Source of the DNA: Sandaracinaceae bacterium
GTDB taxonomy: Bacteria; Myxococcota_A; Polyangia; Polyangiales; Houyiibacteriaceae
Assembly (NCBI GenBank): GCA_020633075.1
Contig: JACKEI010000001.1
Location: forward strand, 806,001-870,000
Reading direction: 5' to 3'
DNA length: 64,000 nucleotides
The position numbers were made by a program, and so were the translations under genes. This document shows, one piece after another, positions 49,061 to 57,399 of this stretch (the first letter of the stretch is position 1; every line of letters begins with the position of its first letter). The notes beneath the pieces were generated by a model, which was not told where the DNA came from, made no database searches, and saw nothing but the letters and a program-made list of their open reading frames with translations.

Positions 49061-50572
49061 TTATTCGGAGCAGGACTGCTCCCACGCCGACGGGGCCACG
49101 AGCGGCGTCCCGGTGGTGCGCTCCAGTGACGCCGCCGCGGTGTTGAACTCGCGCAGCGCCTCCAAGTGGTTGAAGCGGTTCGTGAAGTACGCCTTCATGG
49201 CGTCCACGAGCTCGCGTGGCTCGCTGGTGCCCACCTGGTAGGCCTGGCCCGCCGCGACGAACCAGCTGCGTGTCTGTCGCTCGCCGCGCGCCCAGGCCAC
49301 CTCGCGGCGGTCGGCGTCGCGCAGCTGCTCGTAGGTGGCGATGACCTCGAGGCGGATGGCGTCGCGCGCCTGCTGGTCCTGCGCTTGGAGCTGGGCCAGC
49401 TGCGCCTCCGCCCGACGCGAGCGGTGGTAGTTGCCCACGAAGTCGAGGTTCCAACGCATGACGAGCGCGGCGCCGAGGGACTGCGTGTTGGCCCGATCCG
49501 TGATGAACGGGTTGGAGATGTTGGTGACCCCCGGGCCCCAGCTGTACGACGCGCGCAGGCCGATCGCGAGGTCCGGAAAGAAGCGCGCGCGGTGGATGGC
49601 GAGCTCCGCTCGACGCGCGTCGACGGCGGCGTCCAGCATGCCGAGCTCCGGCCGATGACCATGGGCCTGGGCGACGTACTCGGTCAGCTCCGCCAGGTCG
49701 ACGTCCACCCGCGCGATGGGGCAGTCCGGGATGCGGATACCGCGGACGCCCGTCAGCGTCTCGAGGGCGGCCCGGGACGAGACGGCCAGCCGCTCGATCT
49801 CGGACTCGCGCGCCTGCACCTCGGCCAAGGCGGCCGCCAGGCGGTACACGTCCATCGGGTTGACGTCGGGGTCGTCGTTGGCGACCTGCTCGTCGAGCGT
49901 CTCCACGGCGTTCTCGAGCCGTCCGATGCCCTCGGACAGCATCTGCTGGACGTCGAGCGCGAGCTGCAGCGCGAAGTACGCACGCCGGACGTCGTAGAGG
50001 GTCTGCTGGACGGTCCGCTCGCGGTCGTGTCCGGCGGCCGCCACGCCCGCGCGTCCAGCACGGCGGGCGTTGACGATCTTGCCGAAGGTGTAGACGGGGA
50101 TGGCGCCCTCGACCTCGACGCTGAGGATGGGGCGCCACGGGTTTCCGAGCGGCAGCTGCCCATCCTGGCTGTAGATGGGCGTGCCTTGCGCGCTGGGCGC
50201 GACGGCGATGCCGCCCGTGACTTCGAACTGGAAGAATGGCGAGAGGCGGATCTCGTCCAGGCGCGCGTCGGCGGCCTCGATGGCGAGGTCCGCCGCGCGG
50301 ATGCCCGGGTTGTACTGAGTGGCGGCGCGCGAGAGCTCAGCGAGGGTGCGCACGGGTGTGGCCGGTGCGTCGGCCGCGGGCTGCGCGCCCACGACCGCGT
50401 TGGTGAGACCCAACCACACGAACACGGAGACCGATAGCGCCGCCGAGCCCGCCACAACGCGGACGCGCCGCCCTGTGAAAGACGGCGCGCTTCGGTGGGT
50501 GGGCTCGAGGGGACGCGTCACGGCCACGTTTGTACAACGCCCGGGCGCGTCTGGCACGCCCGGTGGCGTCAC
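49061..50572 (-). CDS. TolC family outer-membrane efflux protein
   Basis: This protein of about 503 residues is an outer-membrane factor. It has a hydrophobic signal (core ALSVSVFVWLGLTNAVVG), then two long helical-repeat halves, each starting with an A-x2-NP-like segment (YNPGIRAADLAIEAADARL; HRPELGMLDAAVDARRAEL). It forms a trimeric channel-tunnel for efflux or type I secretion. The start GTG 50572 overlaps the skp stop (GTGA) and gives a long positive region before the signal; GTG 50527 or 50521 are alternatives. Its inner-membrane partners are not nearby. Confidence 0.82.
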   Translation of the reverse strand: MTPPGVPDAPGRCTNVAVTRPLEPTHRSAPSFTGRRVRVVAGSAALSVSVFVWLGLTNAVVGAQPAADAPATPVRTLAELSRAATQYNPGIRAADLAIEAADARLDEIRLSPFFQFEVTGGIAVAPSAQGTPIYSQDGQLPLGNPWRPILSVEVEGAIPVYTFGKIVNARRAGRAGVAAAGHDRERTVQQTLYDVRRAYFALQLALDVQQMLSEGIGRLENAVETLDEQVANDDPDVNPMDVYRLAAALAEVQARESEIERLAVSSRAALETLTGVRGIRIPDCPIARVDVDLAELTEYVAQAHGHRPELGMLDAAVDARRAELAIHRARFFPDLAIGLRASYSWGPGVTNISNPFITDRANTQSLGAALVMRWNLDFVGNYHRSRRAEAQLAQLQAQDQQARDAIRLEVIATYEQLRDADRREVAWARGERQTRSWFVAAGQAYQVGTSEPRELVDAMKAYFTNRFNHLEALREFNTAAASLERTTGTPLVAPSAWEQSCSE

Positions 50573-51120
50573 TCGTCGTCGTCGCCGCCGGCACCCGCTC
50601 CGCCACCGCTGTTGTACTCGGTGATCAGACGCTGGGTGAGATCCAGGCTCGGCTGAGCCCAGATGACCCCGCCCTCGTTGGCCTCGACGATGATGGTGTA
50701 GCCGTCGGCCCGACCGATGCGCTGCAGAATGTCGCGCATCCGGTCCAGGATGCGCTTGGTGAGCTGCGCCTCCTTGGTGGCGAGCTCCTGCTGGTACTCC
50801 ATGTACTGCGACTGCAGCTCGATGAGCGCCTTCTGGTACTCCTCCATGCGGGCCTGCAGCGCCTCGCGGCTGAGCACGGCCTTCTGCTTCTCGATGTCCT
50901 CCGCCATCTGCTTCAGCTTGTTCTGAGCAGCGTCCAGCGCCTTCTGGCGCCGGCGGAAGAGGGTCTTGAGGCGGCGCTTGGCCTGACGCCCGTCGTCAGT
51001 CTCGTTGAGGGCCTGCTGGAGGTCCACCACGGCGACACGCACCTGCGCCTCGACATCCGGGGTGACGGCAGAGACGAAGAGAGCGGCGGCGAGTGTGATG
51101 GCGTGACGCTGAAGGTTCAT
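50569..51120 (-). CDS. skp: OmpH/Skp family periplasmic chaperone
   Basis: This 183-residue protein has a signal peptide (about 1-25, cut after VEA). The Skp pattern follows: VRVAVVDLQQALNETDDG at the mature N-terminus, then two long charged helices (about 45-130) that form the tentacles, and a C-terminal segment with IIVEANEGGVIWAQPSLDLT. The tail is Gly and Asp-rich (ending GGDDDE). Skp keeps outer-membrane proteins soluble in the periplasm before BamA inserts them. It follows bamA by 109 bases and overlaps the TolC gene by four. Confidence 0.9.
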   Translation of the reverse strand: MNLQRHAITLAAALFVSAVTPDVEAQVRVAVVDLQQALNETDDGRQAKRRLKTLFRRRQKALDAAQNKLKQMAEDIEKQKAVLSREALQARMEEYQKALIELQSQYMEYQQELATKEAQLTKRILDRMRDILQRIGRADGYTIIVEANEGGVIWAQPSLDLTQRLITEYNSGGGAGAGGDDDE

Positions 51121-51229
51121 TCCCAGTCCTTTCGGGCTGACGCTAGCTAGCTGCGTGGAGCCGCACGGTCAAGCTGGTACTGGACGAACATCCACGTGCG
51201 GGATTCATTCGTCCTAAATTCGGGAGAGG

Positions 51230-53818
51230 TCAGAAGCTGTTGCCGATGTTGAACTGGAAGTTGATCTTGGACTCCCAGGGGCGGCGGTTGATGGGCACGC
51301 CCCACTCGAAGCGGAGCGGGCCGAGCGGCGAGAACCAGCGGAAGCCGAAGCCCCACGAGGTGCGGATGGTGGGGTGGAAGCCACAGGGGCTCGAGCTGCG
51401 GTCGTTGCTGACCGCCGGGGCGCAGAGGCGATCTTCGAAGTTCCAGGCGTTGCCGCCATCCGTGAACACCACGCCGCGAATCCCGACGGACTCCACGATG
51501 GGGAACTCCAGCTCGAGCTGGTAGAAGGCCTGCATGTTGCCGCCCAAGGCCCGACCGTCCGCGCCGTTCTGCACGGTGGGGGAGCCGTTGGGATTGGGCA
51601 GGATGCCAGCGCGGGGCCCGAGGCTGAAGAGGCGGTAGCCGCGCACGTTGAAGATGCCGCCCAGGTAGAAGCGCTCGAAGAGCGGGACACCCGTGGGCAG
51701 ACGCGAGGTGATGAGGCCCCACTCGAGGTTCAGCTTCAGCACGAAGGGGCCGAAGATGTTCTTGTAGAAGCGGGCGAACGCGGTGTGCCGGACGAACACG
51801 TTGTCCGAGCCGAGGAAGCGGTCGGCGATCTCGGTGGACCAGTTCCAGTAGGTGCCGTTGGACGCGAACTGGCGGTTGTCGCGGGCGTCCCAGGTGAGCG
51901 AGAGGCGCACGGAGCTGGTGAAGCCAGCGCGGAACTGGCCGAACAGGCCGAGGTCCTGGAACTGCTGGAAGCCCGTCGCGTTGGTGTTCCCGAGGAACCC
52001 GCCCGTGCGCTGGCTGATGGTCACGTGCTCGAGACCGTAGTTCACGAAGAAGCGCAGGCGCGGGTCCAGCACCGGGTGTCCGAGGGTGAAGCCGCCTCCC
52101 GCCGAAGACTGGTTGAAGCTGAGGCGCTGCTGCACCGTGTAGAAGGCGTTCACGCCCAGGGTCCAGCGCGAGTCCAGGAACCAGGGCTCCACGAAGTTGA
52201 GCTGGAACTGCTGGCGGATGCCGCTCAGCTGCACGTTCAGCGAGAGGTTCTGGCCGCGGCCAAACAGGTTCTGCTGCTGGATCTGCGCGGTGATGATGAA
52301 CTGCTCGATGGAGGAGAAGCCGGCGCCGACCTGGAAGGTGCCGGTGGCGCGCTCGGCGACCTCGACGTTGATCACCATCAGGTTGGGAGCCGAGCCGGCT
52401 TCCTCGCTGAAGTCCACGCGCTCGAAGAAGCCGAGGGCGTTGATGAAGGTGCGGCTGCGCTCGATCAGGGTCTGGCTGTAGAGGTCGCCCTCGAGGATCT
52501 GGAACTCGCGGCGGATGACGCGGTCGCGCGTCTTCGTGTTGCCGGCGATGCGAATGCGCTCGATGCGCACGGGGGGGCCGCGGGTGATCGTGAGCGTGAG
52601 GTCGACGATGCGCTCGTCCTCGTCGAGATCCGTCTCGGGCTCGACCTCGACGCGCGCGAAGCCTTCGTCGCGGTACTGACGCTGGATCTCCATCAGGCCC
52701 GTCGCGATGGACGTGCGGTTGAACCAGTCGCCGCGGTCCAGGCTGATCTCCCCGCGCAGCTCACTCGCGGGGCGCAGCGTCTCCGTGGGCTGGCCGTTCT
52801 CGTCCAGCTCGCGCACCGTGACCTCGCCGATGCGGAAGCGCGGGCCTTCGTCCACCGGGATGGTGATGTCGATGAACTCGCGGTCGGCGGTGAGCTCCAC
52901 GCGCGCGGAGCCGACGCTCATCGCGAGGTAGCCTTGGTCGTAGTACCAGGCCTGCAGGCGCACCATGTCTTCGTCGAACTTCTCGCGGTCGAAGGTGTTG
53001 CTGCTGCTGATGAACGAGAAGAAGCCCGTCTCCCCCGTGGCCATGATGCCGTGCAGGTCGCTGGTGGAGATGTTCTCGTTGCCGACGATGGTGATGCGCC
53101 GGACCTTGACCTCCGGGCCCTCGTCGATGTGGAACACGACGTCCACCTCGTTGCCGTCCCCCTCGACGCGCAGCACCTCGTACGTGACGCGGGCCAGGAA
53201 GTAGCCCTCCGAAGCGTAGTGGTCGCGGATCTTGCCGACCTGCTCGCGCACCTCACTGGCGGAGAGGATCTGACGCTCGCGGAGCGTGATCTTCTCGGTC
53301 AGGTCCTCGTCGTTCACCTCGTCGTTGCCGTCGAAGACGATGTGGCGGATCTCGGGGCGCTCACGCAAGCGGACGACCAGGACGACGGCGCTCCCCACCG
53401 GCTCGGCCTCGATGATGATGTCGTCGAAGAAGCCGAGCTCCCACAGGGCGCGCGCGTCCCGCGTGACCTCGCTGTCCGTGCAGGGCATGTCGGGCCCGAG
53501 CCGCATGCCGGCCAGCACGTCCTCGGTGGCGACGCGCTGGGTGCCTTCCACCATGATGCGGATGATGCGGCGGCCCTGGCAGGGCCCGGCGATCACCTCG
53601 ATGGCCTCGTCCCCGTCTTCTTCCTGCACGTACGGGTTGGTTCCGCGTGGCGGCTCCGTGGGCCCGCCCTCGGGGTCCTCGTCGTCCAGGTCTTCGTCGT
53701 CCAGGTCCTCGTCGTCTTCGGCGCCTGCGGGCGGCGCACCGCTGGGTTGCGCGAGGCCACGCGGGAAGGGCGCGAGGAGGCACGCAAGCAGGAAAGCGGA
53801 GGCAAGGAGGGTACGCAC
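51230..53818 (-). CDS. bamA: Outer-membrane protein assembly factor BamA
   Basis: This protein of about 862 residues is from GTG 53818, whose first residues form a clean signal peptide (LLASAFLLACLLAPF, cut near GLA). ATG 53887 would add 23 residues and overlap lolD. After the signal comes an acidic segment (about 34-50: repeated DLDDED). Five POTRA domains follow, with RIIRIMVEGTQRV, IRHIVFDGNDEVNDE, VRRITIVGNENIS, FRIGEVTVREL and IERIRIAGNTKTRD. The Omp85 barrel ends with WGVPINRRPWE and FNIGNSF. It folds and inserts outer-membrane proteins. It lies 34 bases after lolD and precedes skp. Confidence 0.95.
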   Translation of the reverse strand: MRTLLASAFLLACLLAPFPRGLAQPSGAPPAGAEDDEDLDDEDLDDEDPEGGPTEPPRGTNPYVQEEDGDEAIEVIAGPCQGRRIIRIMVEGTQRVATEDVLAGMRLGPDMPCTDSEVTRDARALWELGFFDDIIIEAEPVGSAVVLVVRLRERPEIRHIVFDGNDEVNDEDLTEKITLRERQILSASEVREQVGKIRDHYASEGYFLARVTYEVLRVEGDGNEVDVVFHIDEGPEVKVRRITIVGNENISTSDLHGIMATGETGFFSFISSSNTFDREKFDEDMVRLQAWYYDQGYLAMSVGSARVELTADREFIDITIPVDEGPRFRIGEVTVRELDENGQPTETLRPASELRGEISLDRGDWFNRTSIATGLMEIQRQYRDEGFARVEVEPETDLDEDERIVDLTLTITRGPPVRIERIRIAGNTKTRDRVIRREFQILEGDLYSQTLIERSRTFINALGFFERVDFSEEAGSAPNLMVINVEVAERATGTFQVGAGFSSIEQFIITAQIQQQNLFGRGQNLSLNVQLSGIRQQFQLNFVEPWFLDSRWTLGVNAFYTVQQRLSFNQSSAGGGFTLGHPVLDPRLRFFVNYGLEHVTISQRTGGFLGNTNATGFQQFQDLGLFGQFRAGFTSSVRLSLTWDARDNRQFASNGTYWNWSTEIADRFLGSDNVFVRHTAFARFYKNIFGPFVLKLNLEWGLITSRLPTGVPLFERFYLGGIFNVRGYRLFSLGPRAGILPNPNGSPTVQNGADGRALGGNMQAFYQLELEFPIVESVGIRGVVFTDGGNAWNFEDRLCAPAVSNDRSSSPCGFHPTIRTSWGFGFRWFSPLGPLRFEWGVPINRRPWESKINFQFNIGNSF

Positions 53819-53852
53819 GTTCAGAAAGTCCGGGCGGGCTATACCTGTGCGC

Positions 53853-54758
53853 TCAGAGGGGGTCAAGGCTGGCTCCCGGCTGGGCATCGTGGTCCGGGGC
53901 GTCGAGGGGGGGCTGCTGGTGGGGGCTCGGGCGGCGCAGGTCCCCCGCGATCAGCCCGTCGCTCATGACGATGCGGCGGGGCATGCGCTCCGCGAGGTCG
54001 TCGGAGTGCGTCACGATCACGAAGGTGGTCCCGAGCTCGCGGTTCAGCTCGAAGAAGAGCTTGAACATCGCGTCGCTCGTGGTCGTGTCCAGGTTGCCCG
54101 TAGGCTCGTCCGCCAGGATGACTTCGGGCTTCATCACGAGGGCCCGCGCGAGCGCCACGCGCTGCTGCTCACCGCCGGACAGCTCTCCGGGGCGGTGCCC
54201 CATGCGGTGGCCCAGGCCCACGCTCTCCAGCAGCTCGCGTGCGCGCTTGCGGAGGGGAGGGCGCGGCCTGCCCTGCACCAGGCCCGGCATCATGACGTTC
54301 TCGAGCGCGTCGAATTCGGGCAGGAGGTGGTGAAACTGGAACACGAAGCCGATCGTCGCGTTGCGGAACGCCGCCAGCTCCCGGCTGGTGAAGCGCGTGA
54401 CGTTGCGCCCGTGGTAGCTGACGGATCCGGTGGTGGGCAGGTCGAGGGTGCCCAAGATGTGCAGCAGGGTGCTCTTGCCGGCGCCGGAGCGCCCCTGGAT
54501 GCAGATCATCTCCCCGTTGCGGATGTCGAGGTCGATGCCGCTCAGCACCTGGACGGTGGTGCCCTCTTGGTCGAAGCGCTTGGTGACCCCGCGCACCTGG
54601 ATGATGACCTCTCCGGAGGGCTCTTCCTGGGGAGGCTCGGGTGCGGAGAGCGGCTCGCTCACGGACACCGGTTCCGCGATGGAGCCCGGCTCCTCCGCGG
54701 GGGTGGCGACGGCGTGCGCGGGCGGGGTCTCGGCGTCGTGGTCGGTGGGGTCATTCAT
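53853..54758 (-). CDS. lolD: Lipoprotein-releasing ABC transporter ATPase LolD
   Basis: This 301-residue ABC ATPase has Walker A GRSGAGKST, Q-loop FVFQFHHLLPEF, signature LSGGEQQR, Walker B VILADEPTGNLD and H-loop VTHSDDLA. The FxFQxHxLLPEF string is typical of LolD. The N-terminal 55 residues are a Glu/Pro-rich extension beyond the usual 230-residue family length. ATG 54758 overlaps the permease stop by eight bases. With the LolC/E-like permease it extracts lipoproteins from the inner membrane. The C-terminal tail is His/Pro/Asp-rich. Confidence 0.92.
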   Translation of the reverse strand: MNDPTDHDAETPPAHAVATPAEEPGSIAEPVSVSEPLSAPEPPQEEPSGEVIIQVRGVTKRFDQEGTTVQVLSGIDLDIRNGEMICIQGRSGAGKSTLLHILGTLDLPTTGSVSYHGRNVTRFTSRELAAFRNATIGFVFQFHHLLPEFDALENVMMPGLVQGRPRPPLRKRARELLESVGLGHRMGHRPGELSGGEQQRVALARALVMKPEVILADEPTGNLDTTTSDAMFKLFFELNRELGTTFVIVTHSDDLAERMPRRIVMSDGLIAGDLRRPSPHQQPPLDAPDHDAQPGASLDPL

Positions 54759-57399
54759 GGCGCAGGGCCTCCAAGGGGCTCGTTCGACTCGCGACAATGG
54801 CCGGGAAGATGGTGGCGAGGGTGCAGATCGCGACGGCCGCGAGCCCCACCAGGGCGAACTCGGCGGGGTCCGTGTGCACGGGCAGACGGTCGATGTAGTA
54901 CACCTCGGGGTTCATGCGGATGCCGAAGTGCTCGGCGCCGAACGAGAGGTCGAAGCCGAGGCCGAGCCCCATGGCGGCGCCGAAGAGCCCGATGAACAGC
55001 CCCTCCAGCAAGAAGACGCGCACGATGTCCCCGCGCGTGGTGCCCATGGCCATCAGGATCCCGACCTCGCGGGCCTTCTCTTGCACCATCAGGGTCAGCG
55101 TCCCGAACACACAGAAGCCGGCGATCAGGATCGCGATGCCGAGCACCAAGAACATGGCCAGCTTCTCGAGCGCGAGGGCGCCAAAGAGGTTGCGGTTGCG
55201 CTGCTGCCAGTCCTCCACGCGGAGGTCTCTGCGGTCGATGGCGGTGCGAATGGCCGCGGCGACGGCCGGCGCGTCGTCCACGCGCTGGTCCTCCAGCTTG
55301 ATCTCGATGCCGGTGACGGTGTCTTCGGTGGCCAGGAACGCCTGCGCGGCCTCGAGCGTCACGTACACGAGCTTCATGTCGTACTCGTACATGCCGCTGT
55401 AGAAGATGCCCGCCACGCGGAAGCGCCGCGCCTTGGGGAGCGGGCCGGTGGGCCCCAGCTCGCCGAAGGGGGAGATGACGTCCACGTCGTCACCGACGAA
55501 GAGCCGCAGCGAGCGGGCTAGCTCGCGGCCCACGACGATGCCGGGCAGGACCTGCTGGGATGGGGCCAGGATGGGCGACGTGGAGGGGTCGTCTTCGTCC
55601 TTGTCCCTCGCGCCGCGGCGCGAAGCCCAGCGCGCGGAGGAGTCGCTCCGACCGCCGGGGGGCTCGACCGCACCGTCGGCCGCGTCGTGCTGCTCCTCTG
55701 CTTGCGCGTCGTTCAGCTCGCGCAGGGCCTCGATGACGCGCGCCGCGGCCCGCTCCTCCGGCGAGGCGGGACCGACGTCGCCCTGCGCGGGCTCGCCTTC
55801 GGCGCCGTGGTCCGCGTTGCCCGGTGCGGTCGGGTCGACGGCTTCGACGACCGCGTTGCCCTGCGAGGGGGGGCGGCGGGTCGGCTCGGGGGCGGGGCCG
55901 CGAGCGCGCCCGAGCAGGTCGTCGTCGCCCTCGCTCTGGTCCGCGGCCCGCTCCAGGTCTTCGCGCAGCAGCTCCTGGAGGTCGGCCATGACGCCCTCGT
56001 CCACCTCGTCGTCGAAGTCGGCGTTGCCCCGCATGTTCATGGGCAACACCGTGCCGCGCTCTTCGGCGGGGAGGTCCAGCAGCTCCTCCGGGTGGTTCAG
56101 GTAGCGCAGGCTGCCCCGGCCGCGCTCGGCCGACATGTTCTGGCAGAGGCTCGTCACGTTGCAGATGCTGGCCGTGTCGATGCCCCGGATGACCACGCCC
56201 TCGCGGCTGCTGGTGCTGCCGATCATGACCTCGCCCTGGACGTAGGGTGTGGCCGCCACGACCCCGGGGACATGGGAGTCGCCCAGGGGACGTGCGTCTA
56301 TGGCGGCGAGCGTCTCCCGCCAGCCCGTGAAGGTGCCCTGCGCCACGTCCACCACCACGTGCGCGTGGTTGCCCAGGATCTTGTCCTTGAGGTCCTTGCG
56401 GAAGCCGCCCATGACGCTCAGCACCACGCACAGCATGCAGGTGGACAGGGTCACGGCCATGATGCTCAGCGTCGCGATGAACGCGAGGAAGCCGCTCTTC
56501 TTGGCGCGCAGGTGGCGTGCGGCGACCAGCGCCCGGAAGTCCAGGTTCTCGACGACGCCGAGCAGCGGCTGGGTGACGCGGGCGACGCAGCGCGCGAGGG
56601 CCCAGGTGCCCGTGCCGAGGCGGCTGACGCCGAGCACGAGCAGGGCGTCACTGCTGGGGAGCGGACGGTGGAAGAACGACCAGATGATGACGCCCACCAG
56701 CGCGATGCCGGTGGCGCTGCGCGCGGCGAGCGCGCGGACGTCGTCCGATGTGCGCAGGGCGAGGCTGGTCAGCGCGAACACGAGGGCGGCCGCGCCGATG
56801 GCGTAGACGCTGGTCAGCGGCCCGCTGCCGGCGCGCTCCACCAGCACCAGCAAGCCGAGCAGCACGAGCACGTCTCCGACCACCCACAGGCGCGCCCGCT
56901 GCCGCTCCTCCAGCAAGAACCACGTGGAGAGGGTCAGCAGCAGGAAGAGGGACGACCAGCCGATGCGCACGTACCAGGCGGTCTGCAGCACCTCCGAGAA
57001 CTGGGGGGGCAGCGCCAGGAGCATCTCGCTGGCGGTGCCGCGCAGGGTGAAGGGGCGCGCGAAGTTCTCGTGCGTGGCCCAGCCGAAGACCCCCGTGAGG
57101 GCGCCGCCCAGGAGCGCGTCCAGCGCCGTGACGAGACCCAGCAGCCGCAGCCGCATACGTCCACGGTCGCCGCGCTGGAGGCGCGTGCTGCGCAGGCCGA
57201 CCCAGACGCCCACCCCCAGCTGCATCACGAAGCCGAGCGCGAGAGTGCCCGCCAGAGGCAACCACAAGGCCGGGTGGTCCTTCAGGGGCCGATACCAAAG
57301 GGAGCTGGTGAGGTACGCCGCGACCGTGCCGGCGCTGAGGAGCCAGGCCCCGACCAGCGCCAAGCCGACGCCCGGGCCAAAGGCTCGCTTGCCGCTCAC
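54751..57399 (-). CDS. lolE: LolC/E-like lipoprotein-releasing permease with an extra N-terminal membrane domain
   Basis: This is an 882-residue protein. The LolC/E core starts near residue 288 (LDFRALVAARHLRAKKSGFL) with the first helix and VLSVMGGFRKDLKDKILG. The other three helices are near the C-terminus (MFLVLGIAILIAGFCVFGTL and following, ending SRTSPLEAL). Normal LolC/E proteins have about 400 residues. Here about 285 residues with some seven membrane segments precede the core. The periplasmic domain also has a low-complexity, acidic insert at about 440-615. Only one such permease is seen, so it may form a homodimer, as proposed for LolF-type transporters. It overlaps lysS by four bases and lolD by eight. 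Confidence 0.82.
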   Translation of the reverse strand: MSGKRAFGPGVGLALVGAWLLSAGTVAAYLTSSLWYRPLKDHPALWLPLAGTLALGFVMQLGVGVWVGLRSTRLQRGDRGRMRLRLLGLVTALDALLGGALTGVFGWATHENFARPFTLRGTASEMLLALPPQFSEVLQTAWYVRIGWSSLFLLLTLSTWFLLEERQRARLWVVGDVLVLLGLLVLVERAGSGPLTSVYAIGAAALVFALTSLALRTSDDVRALAARSATGIALVGVIIWSFFHRPLPSSDALLVLGVSRLGTGTWALARCVARVTQPLLGVVENLDFRALVAARHLRAKKSGFLAFIATLSIMAVTLSTCMLCVVLSVMGGFRKDLKDKILGNHAHVVVDVAQGTFTGWRETLAAIDARPLGDSHVPGVVAATPYVQGEVMIGSTSSREGVVIRGIDTASICNVTSLCQNMSAERGRGSLRYLNHPEELLDLPAEERGTVLPMNMRGNADFDDEVDEGVMADLQELLREDLERAADQSEGDDDLLGRARGPAPEPTRRPPSQGNAVVEAVDPTAPGNADHGAEGEPAQGDVGPASPEERAAARVIEALRELNDAQAEEQHDAADGAVEPPGGRSDSSARWASRRGARDKDEDDPSTSPILAPSQQVLPGIVVGRELARSLRLFVGDDVDVISPFGELGPTGPLPKARRFRVAGIFYSGMYEYDMKLVYVTLEAAQAFLATEDTVTGIEIKLEDQRVDDAPAVAAAIRTAIDRRDLRVEDWQQRNRNLFGALALEKLAMFLVLGIAILIAGFCVFGTLTLMVQEKAREVGILMAMGTTRGDIVRVFLLEGLFIGLFGAAMGLGLGFDLSFGAEHFGIRMNPEVYYIDRLPVHTDPAEFALVGLAAVAICTLATIFPAIVASRTSPLEALRHE

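Noticed and set aside
51142..51151. Ten-base palindrome GCTAGCTAGC between bamA and skp
   Set aside because: A single short palindrome without a partner site or neighbouring regulator; it could be chance.
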